64,000 bases of DNA, from the NCBI GenBank assembly GCA_022579005.1, contig MU401465.1, positions 62,001 through 126,000 on the forward strand. The letters run 5' to 3'. The first letter of the stretch is position 1. Each line of letters starts with the position of its first letter. Under the pieces are notes generated by a model, which did no database searches, was not told the origin of the DNA, and worked only from the letters and a program-made list of their open reading frames with translations. The DNA is from Poronia punctata (taxonomy: Eukaryota > Ascomycota > Sordariomycetes > Xylariales > Xylariaceae). A program made the position numbers and the translations under genes. This document shows positions 57,138-64,000 of the stretch, piece after piece.

Positions 57138-57974
57138 ATGCCCGTCTACCATCCGGTCCGCTCGGCGGAAGAGATTTGTCTCCACTGCATTCGGACCTCG
57201 GTCAAAAAATACAAGAAAATGAAGCCGAGCCAGCGCGCCGGCAATATGCTCGAGATTAGCTGTTCCTTCGCCGCCAGTTCGTCTACGCGTTGCGAGCAAT
57301 GCGTCGAGCGCAAGGACACGTGTGAGGCAGTAAGTAAAAAGAAACAGAAAGAAAATCTTTGTGCATATCTAATAGGCCGCGTAGCCGACCGCGTGTGTGT
57401 TGGGAGACGCCCAGGATTTGATGGCGCTCTTGTCGTGGGTCACCGCGCTTTAGGAGAGCGACGATGACGACGATGATGAGGATTCTGAAGATTCTGAGGA
57501 GTTTTACGGTCCCATTTACTCCGACGATACCCGCCGAGCCGCCTCTGATGCGGTGGTGGAGCTGGTGGCCGCCTTCGAAAACATGGAGAAGATTGTTCGC
57601 TCGGAGCACGGTTTGGCTTCCGCAAAGAAGTCCAAGAGCGTATGTATCGCCCGTGACTCGTTGTCGTGTCGCCACTAATGATGTCATAGAGTGTGAAAAT
57701 TGCCTACCAGCAGTTTCTTCAGGGTCGCCGGGAGCTCGCCCTCGCTGCCAATCCGCGTCCGAAGAGCAAGAAGCGCGAGAGGCTTCTCGCTTGGTCCGAC
57801 ACGCAGTTGCTCCGCCTCCTCCCTGGCGACGTGGGAGCCGCTGGCTGGAAGAAGGCGAAGCGCCGGTTTCTCGCCGCCATTCGCCGGGCCGTGGTTGCTG
57901 ACGACCATTACGCGGAGGATATCGAGGACGTTCGGGAGCTTTTCGACGATGCGCCGCCAGCTGTTCGTTTGTGA
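57138..57974 (+). CDS. antisense three-exon gene inside the retrotransposon, Zn2Cys6-like six-cysteine protein (220 aa)
   Basis: Exons 57138-57329, 57454-57639 and 57690-57974, all joined in phase 0. The introns are 124 nt (GTAAGT ... TTTAG) and 50 nt (GTATGT, ACTAAT branch site, ATAG). Exon 1 encodes a short basic region between cysteines spaced C14-x2-C17-x24-C42-x9-C52-x2-C55-x6-C62. The order C-x2-C, C, C-x2-C-x6-C recalls a Zn2Cys6 domain with a longer first loop. Exon 2 begins with an acidic run (residues 65-80, ESDDDDDDEDSEDSEE) and continues as a helix-rich segment. Exon 3 has a basic stretch (PKSKKRERLL), then WKKAKRRFLAAIRR and an acidic end. The gene is tail-to-tail with pol, about 210 bp apart. 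A pyrimidine-rich leader precedes the ATG. I do not recognise a named family. Zinc binding and a DNA- or chromatin-binding role are inference only. Confidence 0.75.
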
Positions 57975-58187
57975 GGCGGGGAGCTCTGGTTGTGGTGGGT
58001 GTGGTGTCGGTTTGTCGGGGTTGGGCCGCTTTGGCTTTGATGGCGTCACGAGAGTGACCGGGGGGTGTGTCGTCGGCTTTCTAGAAGCAAAATAAGAAAA
58101 ATAAAAGGAATTCCAAAGATTTTTTAACAGAGAATTTAAAAGGCTGCACGGCGGCGTGTTCGGTGGTGGCGTGCTGGGGGCGTAAGA

Positions 58188-61100
58188 TTAGCTTGCTAGC
58201 GTCTCGGTTTCGTCTCGCGGCATCTGAAGCCATCTTGGTGGCCCTGGTTTGCTTGGGTTGCGCCGGTGGAACGCTACCATCTCGGCTTCGTTTCCTTCTA
58301 GGTTGCGCGCTGGTTCCCATGACGGCCGGTGGGGTGCTGGCCACTTGACTTTATACATCAGGCCCTTGGTTTTGTGCCGCTTGCAGTCAAGGATTTCGTC
58401 AAACGACCACCGAAGTTCTTCTTTCCCATCATATTCCACTATAACTATACCTTCTGCCTTGTCGTCGTAGGGCTTATTTAGCGCGTCCTGGCCGGGTAGC
58501 CCCTGTGTCGCTAGGCGGACTAACGAAGTATGAAATACCGGGAAGACTTCATATTGTTGAGGTAGGTCAACAGCAATAGCTCGTTTATAGACCTTAGTAA
58601 CATCAAACGGGCCTATCCATTTTTCGGCTAGCTTTGGCGACGGTTTTGAGGTGCGGAGGTGTTTTGTGCTAACCCAGACCTTATCCTTTTCCTTATATCG
58701 GATCGAGTCAACACGTGCCGCATCGGCAGCGTCTGCATAGCGAGTCTGGGCCTCGGCCATAAACGACCGGGCCCGAGTAGTTACCCTCTCGATTCGCTCA
58801 GCGACATTTGAAGCTGCTAGAAACTCATCCCGTTGGTTTTTCGTCCTGTATTCGGACGGGTCCGCCGCCGGTTCGGTGCCAAGTCGCGGGTGCCAGCCGT
58901 AATTTGCAAAAAACGGGCTAAGGCCGGTAGCTTCTGATGTCTGATTATTTGTCGCAAATTCGGCTAGTGGTAGCCAGTCTGCCCAGTCGTCCTGATAATG
59001 GCTGCAGTAGGCCCTTAGGTATTGTTCCATCATGGCGTTTACAATCTCCGTCTGCCCATCGGTCTCGGGGTGGTGTGCTGTAGAACGTGACAAGGTGACG
59101 GCTAGGCGGCGGTTCAACTCCTTCCAGAAAATCGAGACAAATTGTGACCCTCGGTCTGAAACTATAGTCTCGGGGGCGCCGTGAAGTCGGTACACTACCG
59201 AGACGAAGGCGTCTGCAAGCGTTGTCGCCATAGTGTCTTTAACAGGGATAAAGTGTCGCATTTTAGTAAGCCTGTCAACAACAACTAGGATGTGCTTGTA
59301 GTCAATTCCGTTTCGCCTGCACGTCGGTAGAGGTCCGACAAAATCGACAGATATGTCAGACCAAGGCCTGTACGGGACGGGTAGTGGTTCAAGAAAACCT
59401 GCTGGCGAGGTCCGTGAATTCTTCGTACGCTGGCAGAGGTGGCATCCCTTTACAAACGTCTTGACGTCGCTATTGAGTCGCGGCCAGGTGTACGTGCGTC
59501 TAACTAGGTCAATAGTCTTGAACCGCCCCGGGTGGCCTGCTGGCGATACGTTATGGGCGCGTGAGATCACCTCAAGCCTTGCGACGTCGTCATCCGGGAC
59601 AAAAACCTTGTCCTTGATGTAGATTCGTCCCCGTTTAACAGTGCAGTCTGTAAGGGCGCCTCGGAAACGTTTTCGTATCGGTCCTGAAAAGCGGCGCACC
59701 TCTGGATCTTCGATCTCGGCGATGATCTGAGGGACTAGCGGTGACCGTGCGTAGGCGTCATCGAGCACCTCGTCGATCGGGGCCACGTCGCTGGTGAGTC
59801 GCAAGTGTGCCGGTGCTCCATCACCACTGGCCCACTTGTCGGGTGTGAGTAGTACCCGAGATCTGTGCGCTATCCGGTCGTCGGTGGTGTCCGTTTTGCT
59901 CGCCGGCTTGTCGCCGGGCCGTCGGGAAAGTGCGTCAGGTACTGTGGCCTTTGTTCCTGGCCGGTACACGATCTGAAACCTGAAGTCGTTAAGGAATTCC
60001 GACCAGCGGACCTGTCGTTGATTCAAGAGCTTTGTAGTGGCGAAGTGCTGGAGACTCTTATGGTCGGTGATAACCTCGACAACGTCTTCACACCCTTGAA
60101 GTTCTGGGCGCCATTCTTCAAAGGCTTTAACGATCGCTAGGAGCTCTTTGTCATAAATCTCGTAGTTGCATTCAGCCGGGGTGTGTTTCGCCGAAAAGAA
60201 GGCGATTGGGTGTCGAGTGCCTTCGTCGTCGGATTGGTAAAGGACGCCACCCGACGCCCAGTCGGACGCATCAACTTCCACTGTAGTTTTCTTAGCAGGG
60301 TCATAGTAGGCAAGGACCGGAGCGGTAGTAAACGCTTTCTTAAGCGCCTCAAAGGCGGCAAGGGGCCGTTCGCCTAGCGAGCCCGGCCACTTTTCCTTGC
60401 TCATAAGTTCTGTAAGGGGCCGTGCTATTGCCGAAAAGCCTTTAATAAAGCGTCGATAGTAGTTCGCAAAGCCGACGAATCGCTGCAGGTCCCGGAGAGT
60501 GTCCGGTGGTTCCCAGGTCATAATAGCCTCGATCTTGGCAAGGTCCATGCTAATTCCATCCGTTGAGATAATAAGGCCTAGGTACTTAGTCTTAGTAACG
60601 CTAAATTCGCATTTTGCAATGTCGATTGTAAGGCCGGCTCTGATAAGCCTCGCTAGTACCTCGCGGACGTGTCGCCTGTGCTCCTTTTTCGAGTTGCTGT
60701 AGATAAGGATATCGTCGAGGTATGCTGTAGCATACTTATCTAGGATATCAAAGAGGACGTGGTTAATGTAGTGCTGAAAACTGCTAGGTGCCCCTGTCAT
60801 GCCGAAGTTTGCAACTAAGCACTCAAACAGGCCGAACCTGGTGATAAACGCCGTTTTCCACTCGTCCCCGGGGGCGATGCGCAAGCGATTAAAAGCCGCA
60901 ACGATGTCAAGTTTAGTGTAAAATTTTGCTTTACACAGGGCGTCTAAGGTCTCTCGGATTAGCGGGATAGGGTACCGGTTCTTGACTGTAACGTTATTAA
61001 GGCCACGGTAGTCGACGCAAACCCGTATACCCCCCCCTGGCTTTTTAGCTAGGAGGATAGGGGCGGCCGCCGATGAGGAGCTAGCGCGTATAAACCCCTT

Positions 61101-62195
61101 CGCCAGGTGATCGTCTAGGTACTTTCGGACCACTAATAACTCCCGGGGGGACATAGGTCGCGCTGCGGCGCTAGGGGGTTCCCCTCCAGGGACGAGGTCG
61201 ATCTTGTGGTCATAGGGCCGGTGAGGGGGAAGGGTTTCTGCGTTCCGTGGCAAGAAGGCGTCGAGTAGGTCATGATACTCGGCCGGTAGCCTGGCGAGTA
61301 CTTCTTTCTCTGTAAGGGGGTCTTTGCGTTCAAGAAATTTGTCGATGTCCTCGTCAGCCATTCGCCGTAAGGGGAGCGCTTCTTGCACCCAGTCATGGTA
61401 CGCCTTAAGCCTAGGTGGGAGGGACTGGGGTTCCGGAATGTCTTCGCCAGTGAGCAGTCTACGCAGAAGCACCGATGGTGTGTCGAGGGCAAGGCGCTCT
61501 ACTGAGCGGTGGTCGGCGGCCGCGCTATTATCTGGGATTTGGCGGAGGGCGTCCGTAATAGCCATAAACTTGGCAAACGGCATTGAATCGACAGTGGTGC
61601 CCTTTTGTCTCGCCGTCAGGAGGAAGGCGGCGGCATTAACAGAGAGGACTGAGGTCTGGGGTGTCTCGGGGCTAGGTCCAGCGGTATCCTGTTGTTGCGG
61701 CGTCGGGTCGGCTTCGGTCCGCCTTTCTGTCGCTACGTTATCCCCAATCGTGAGGGTGCCCTTCTGCCAGTCAATGACCGGGTTATGTTGGCGTAGCCAA
61801 GGGAGTCCTAGGATAACGTCGGTATCGCCTAACGGCCAGGCGTACAGTTCTAAATTTTTAATGTACCCCCTGAGCTGGTGCCGGATGGTGCAGCACTGGG
61901 TGACCTTCCCGGCTATTGTGCCATCGGCAAGGCGGAGAGTACGGGGGTAAGCGGTGGCGTGGAGGGTGAGGTTGTGAGTTTGCGCAAACGAGGTGTCAAT
62001 GAAACCATGGGGAGAACAGCCCGAGTCGACAAGGGTTCGACATGGGATCAAGGTATTATCACTGTTGGATACATGGGCATTAAAGCTGAGAGATGTATTA
62101 GGCCCTATAGACCGTATGTATAGGTAATTCCCTTTGGTTTCTTGAAACTTCGCGTAACGCCTCCGGCTGCGGCTCGAGCTAGAGGCTACTCTTTT
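58188..62195 (-). CDS. pol: pol polyprotein of the intact element (protease, RT, RNase H, integrase, chromodomain)
   Basis: Frame -1 relative to gag and open upstream into the gag 3' end, with no ATG of its own near the start, so it is read by frameshift. Domains in order, counted from the codon at 62051: aspartic protease LVDSG (D9-S10-G11); reverse transcriptase with VCVDYRGLN, LVANFGMTGAPSSFQ and YLDD at about 444-447; RNase H starting VEVDASDWASGG; integrase zinc finger H-x-H...C-x-x-C ending GCHLCQRTK; and the catalytic core with Asp in ISVDFVGPLP, Asp in IVSDRGSQF and Glu in DGQTEIVNAMMEQ. The C-terminal chromodomain (EYDGKEELRWSFDEIL ... YKVKWPAPHRPSWEPARNL) keeps the W-E-P block. All catalytic residues are present and there is no stop over about 1335 codons, so the enzyme is probably functional. 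Confidence 0.95.
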   Translation of the reverse strand, partial: KRVASSSSRSRRRYAKFQETKGNYLYIRSIGPNTSLSFNAHVSNSDNTLIPCRTLVDSGCSPHGFIDTSFAQTHNLTLHATAYPRTLRLADGTIAGKVTQCCTIRHQLRGYIKNLELYAWPLGDTDVILGLPWLRQHNPVIDWQKGTLTIGDNVATERRTEADPTPQQQDTAGPSPETPQTSVLSVNAAAFLLTARQKGTTVDSMPFAKFMAITDALRQIPDNSAAADHRSVERLALDTPSVLLRRLLTGEDIPEPQSLPPRLKAYHDWVQEALPLRRMADEDIDKFLERKDPLTEKEVLARLPAEYHDLLDAFLPRNAETLPPHRPYDHKIDLVPGGEPPSAAARPMSPRELLVVRKYLDDHLAKGFIRASSSSAAAPILLAKKPGGGIRVCVDYRGLNNVTVKNRYPIPLIRETLDALCKAKFYTKLDIVAAFNRLRIAPGDEWKTAFITRFGLFECLVANFGMTGAPSSFQHYINHVLFDILDKYATAYLDDILIYSNSKKEHRRHVREVLARLIRAGLTIDIAKCEFSVTKTKYLGLIISTDGISMDLAKIEAIMTWEPPDTLRDLQRFVGFANYYRRFIKGFSAIARPLTELMSKEKWPGSLGERPLAAFEALKKAFTTAPVLAYYDPAKKTTVEVDASDWASGGVLYQSDDEGTRHPIAFFSAKHTPAECNYEIYDKELLAIVKAFEEWRPELQGCEDVVEVITDHKSLQHFATTKLLNQRQVRWSEFLNDFRFQIVYRPGTKATVPDALSRRPGDKPASKTDTTDDRIAHRSRVLLTPDKWASGDGAPAHLRLTSDVAPIDEVLDDAYARSPLVPQIIAEIEDPEVRRFSGPIRKRFRGALTDCTVKRGRIYIKDKVFVPDDDVARLEVISRAHNVSPAGHPGRFKTIDLVRRTYTWPRLNSDVKTFVKGCHLCQRTKNSRTSPAGFLEPLPVPYRPWSDISVDFVGPLPTCRRNGIDYKHILVVVDRLTKMRHFIPVKDTMATTLADAFVSVVYRLHGAPETIVSDRGSQFVSIFWKELNRRLAVTLSRSTAHHPETDGQTEIVNAMMEQYLRAYCSHYQDDWADWLPLAEFATNNQTSEATGLSPFFANYGWHPRLGTEPAADPSEYRTKNQRDEFLAASNVAERIERVTTRARSFMAEAQTRYADAADAARVDSIRYKEKDKVWVSTKHLRTSKPSPKLAEKWIGPFDVTKVYKRAIAVDLPQQYEVFPVFHTSLVRLATQGLPGQDALNKPYDDKAEGIVIVEYDGKEELRWSFDEILDCKRHKTKGLMYKVKWPAPHRPSWEPARNLEGNEAEMVAFHRRNPSKPGPPRWLQMPRDETETLAS

Positions 62196-62197
62196 TT
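62159..62197 (-). promoter_or_regulatory. probable -1 ribosomal frameshift signal between gag and pol
   Basis: On the minus strand a run of six A (62197-62192, gag codons AAA AAA) is followed by GAGTA and then a stem GCCTC/GAGGC (62186-62182 with 62163-62159) around an 18-nt loop. Gag stops at TAG 62188-62186, and pol is open in the -1 frame across the A run. A slippery A run, a 5-nt spacer and a stem are the usual arrangement. The base before the run is G, so it is not the ideal A-AAA-AAG heptamer in phase. Confidence 0.6.
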
Positions 62198-63712
62198 CGA
62201 CTCGATCCGAGTGGTCGGTGTTGACCCTTTCGTTTTCTCTCGCGATTCCCTAGCCTTTAACAATCCACAGGACATAGCTAAGTGTCCTGGCTGACCGCAA
62301 TATCGGCAAAGCCCGAGTCGCTCGCGCCTCTCTTTCTCTTCGGCTGTAAGGGGGCCCCGGGGTCCTGTCGTTGTAAGCTTACTTAGGTCCATAGGGTCCC
62401 CTCGGGTATGATTGTTGGTTGATGAGGTAGGGTTGTATGCTGGGGCGCGGTGGTCTAGGCGGAAATCCCGGTCGGCGATATTGTTTGAAAGCTGTCGTAG
62501 AAGGTCTATCCAGGCCATAATGTTGTCGGGTTCAGGGCGACTTGTCTGTGAAACGAGGGCGTCTTGAAGTCTCTTGTTAACTTTAGCCCGGAGCTGTTCA
62601 ACCTGTTGCGAGGGGGTACGTTGGCTCTCGTCGGCGAGTCGGACGAAGGTAGAAATAAAGCTAGCAAACGAGGCATCGCCCTGCTTCAATTTTTCAAACT
62701 CCCGAACAGCCTCCGAGTAGACGTCGACAACGACGTAGGACGCATTTAGGTCCGCCAGCACATCGTTGTAGTCTTTCCAGCCGGCGGGCCACTTGGAGTC
62801 GTCAAAGGGGTTGCTCGACACCTGTTCGACCCGTGATCGGACTCGCGTAAACGCCGCACCGGAGAGGCTAGAGCAGGTAAACAGGATCCTATCTGCCGGT
62901 GTTGGGTAGCAGTCCCTATCCAGGGCGAATTTGAGTCCGAGTTGGCTGCGCCAGTTGACGTATTCCTCCTGTCGCTTCCTGTCATCCTTTTCTGATTCAT
63001 CAAAGGAAGGGGGGCTGCTAATTCGGTTGCGTGGTGGTCCTCCATACATAGGATATGCAGGCGAGACGGTGGCGCCAAGGGGGGATGTGACCTGGAACGT
63101 GGGAGCGGTAAGGTTGGGAGCCACAGGTGTGCCGGGTAGTGGGGCTGAGGCGGGTCCTTGTGGGGCGGCGCCAAGCCGGCCTTGCAACGTCGCTACTTCG
63201 GCTTGGAGCCGCGTGTTGTTCTGTTGTGCCTCGTTACGTTGCTGCACCGCTTGTTCTAGCTGAGCGGTAACAGTGTCTTTCTCGCTGATAGCATCTCGAT
63301 ACTGTCCCTCAGCGGTGGCGAAATTGTTCTGGAGCTCGGTGTGTTTTCCTTCTAGCTGTCGTCCTTCAAAGTGGAGTCGCTGGTTTGCCGCTTCTAATTC
63401 GCTTGCGCGTCGCCGGAGCTGCCCGAGTTGTTCGTTGTTTGAGCTCGCTTGTTGTTGTAATTCGGTAACTTGTTGAGACCCGCTTGCCACGACATCGTTG
63501 ATGAGCCGTAGGATCCTCGACAGCTCTTCGCTAGCCGGTCTGCTACGGTTAAGGTGGTTGATAAGGACGTGGTAGTCGGCATCAGGCTCATGAACAGTCT
63601 GCTGAAGGGCTGGGAAAGGGGCTAAGATTGCGCCGATGCTATTGGGCTGAGGCTGGGGCGAAGGGGAGGGGGTTGGTTGGCGGGACGGGGTACCGCTGGA
63701 TCCGGAGTCCAT
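62186..63712 (-). CDS. gag: gag protein of the intact element (508 aa)
   Basis: ATG at 63712 after a 247-nt leader. The N-terminus is Pro/Ser/Gln-rich. A long heptad-like region at about residues 78-178, rich in Gln, Leu and Glu, should form a coiled coil and is unusual in length for a gypsy gag. Residues 230-440 are the capsid region (includes WRSQLGLKFALDRDCYPTPADRILF and the FASFISTFVRLAD block). A CCHC zinc knuckle C469-x2-C472-x4-H477-x4-C482 marks the nucleocapsid. The C-terminus is Lys/Arg-rich and ends at the frameshift site. The protein packages the genomic RNA into cytoplasmic particles. The frame is intact. Confidence 0.93.
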   Translation of the reverse strand: MDSGSSGTPSRQPTPSPSPQPQPNSIGAILAPFPALQQTVHEPDADYHVLINHLNRSRPASEELSRILRLINDVVASGSQQVTELQQQASSNNEQLGQLRRRASELEAANQRLHFEGRQLEGKHTELQNNFATAEGQYRDAISEKDTVTAQLEQAVQQRNEAQQNNTRLQAEVATLQGRLGAAPQGPASAPLPGTPVAPNLTAPTFQVTSPLGATVSPAYPMYGGPPRNRISSPPSFDESEKDDRKRQEEYVNWRSQLGLKFALDRDCYPTPADRILFTCSSLSGAAFTRVRSRVEQVSSNPFDDSKWPAGWKDYNDVLADLNASYVVVDVYSEAVREFEKLKQGDASFASFISTFVRLADESQRTPSQQVEQLRAKVNKRLQDALVSQTSRPEPDNIMAWIDLLRQLSNNIADRDFRLDHRAPAYNPTSSTNNHTRGDPMDLSKLTTTGPRGPLTAEEKERRERLGLCRYCGQPGHLAMSCGLLKARESREKTKGSTPTTRIESKKE

Positions 63713-63915
63713 AGTGTGCTTCTAAAGTGTGTACTGGGGTAAGCGTGGTGGTGTCGTGGCGGTGTCGATGAGCAGGTGGTTCCTTGGCTCTGTGTCGGTG
63801 TGTCGTAAGTTTTACTTAGTAGGTGGCGGTGTAGGTGCAGAGTGCAAGTTGTTCCAGCGGCGAGTCCGTGGCGATCTATCGTAGGTGCGGTGTAGTAGAT
63901 GTGTTGGCTAAGGGT

Positions 63916-63937
63916 TTCATCAATAGTAATTGATGAA
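63916..63937. other. 9-bp perfect inverted repeat in the 5' leader
   Basis: TTCATCAAT and ATTGATGAA with a 4-nt loop, 12 bases on the gag side of the probable primer-binding site. It may stabilise the folded RNA used for priming or packaging. Confidence 0.6.
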
Positions 63938-63948
63938 GATTTTTTAAG

Positions 63949-63957
63949 GTGCAATAA
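63949..63957 (-). promoter_or_regulatory. probable self-priming primer-binding site
   Basis: On the minus strand TTATTGCAC starts two bases after the 5' LTR. It is perfectly complementary to GTGCAATAA in the LTR (56668-56660). No TGG start, as expected for a tRNA 3' end, is found here. Confidence 0.55.
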
Positions 63958-63959
63958 AC

Positions 63960-64000
63960 TGTCACAGTCTACACTGCCGGGGGGTCCGTAATGACTTATT
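63960..64000 (-). repeat. 5' LTR, only its inner 41 bp in the window
   Basis: Identical over the whole visible length to 56618-56658. The remaining 119 bp or so and the outer target duplication lie beyond the right edge. Confidence 0.9.

Larger units (their letters stand above)
56618..64000 (-). mobile_element. intact-looking Ty3/gypsy chromovirus with an antisense gene, right LTR cut by window edge
   Basis: The element lies on the minus strand: 3' LTR at 56618-56777, internal 7182 bp, 5' LTR from 63960 to beyond the window. The 41 visible bases of the 5' LTR are identical to the 3' LTR. Order in the sense direction: leader with self-priming-type complement, gag, -1 frameshift site, pol (protease, reverse transcriptase, RNase H, integrase, chromodomain), polypurine tract, LTR. 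Between pol and the 3' LTR a spliced gene runs on the opposite strand. Gag and pol have no internal stops, so the copy is probably young. The chromodomain, self-priming layout and fungal host point to the Tf1/sushi group of chromoviruses. Confidence 0.95.

Overview
The window looks like nuclear DNA of a filamentous ascomycete (Pezizomycotina, probably a Sordariomycete). The reasons are genes with short GT-AG introns of about 50 to 150 bp, a DUF3176 protein, a PIG-V/GPI18 mannosyltransferase, the proteasome activator BLM10, long AT-poor intergenic stretches full of short recurring motifs (AGGTAGGT, TACTCGTA), and one large block of transition-mutated, AT-rich DNA of the kind made by repeat-induced point mutation (RIP).

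Layout. 1-13000: a DUF3176 membrane protein (cut by the left edge), a hot-dog thioesterase, a cytochrome P450, a decayed protein kinase and a short-chain dehydrogenase/reductase (SDR), all on the minus strand. 14856-17801: a large Ser-rich protein of unknown function. 20907-30490: a nested transposon island. A short element with an (ATCA)7 tail and a 15-bp direct repeat at its ends was split by an 8.87-kb Ty3/gypsy element with two 166-bp LTRs and a 5-bp target duplication. The gypsy element is destroyed by transitions and carries no open gene. 33650-55692: mostly housekeeping genes: GPI18, an unknown conserved protein, an MFS transporter with a 15-nt microexon, BLM10, a FAXC/metaxin-like protein and a PaaI-type thioesterase.

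56618 to the right edge is a second Ty3/gypsy chromovirus on the minus strand. In sharp contrast to the first, its gag and pol are open. It has 160-bp LTRs, a likely -1 frameshift between gag and pol, and a 9-nt LTR complement just after the 5' LTR that suggests Tf1/sushi-type self-priming. Between pol and the 3' LTR lies an opposite-strand gene of three exons. I reconstruct it as a 220-residue protein with six cysteines arranged rather like a Zn2Cys6 domain, then an acidic stretch and a basic C-terminus. An intron-bearing antisense gene inside an apparently intact LTR retrotransposon is the most interesting item here.

Splice structures were worked out by hand from splice signals, reading-frame continuity and remembered family patterns. 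Every multi-exon model reported as complete sums to a whole number of codons. No database search was possible.
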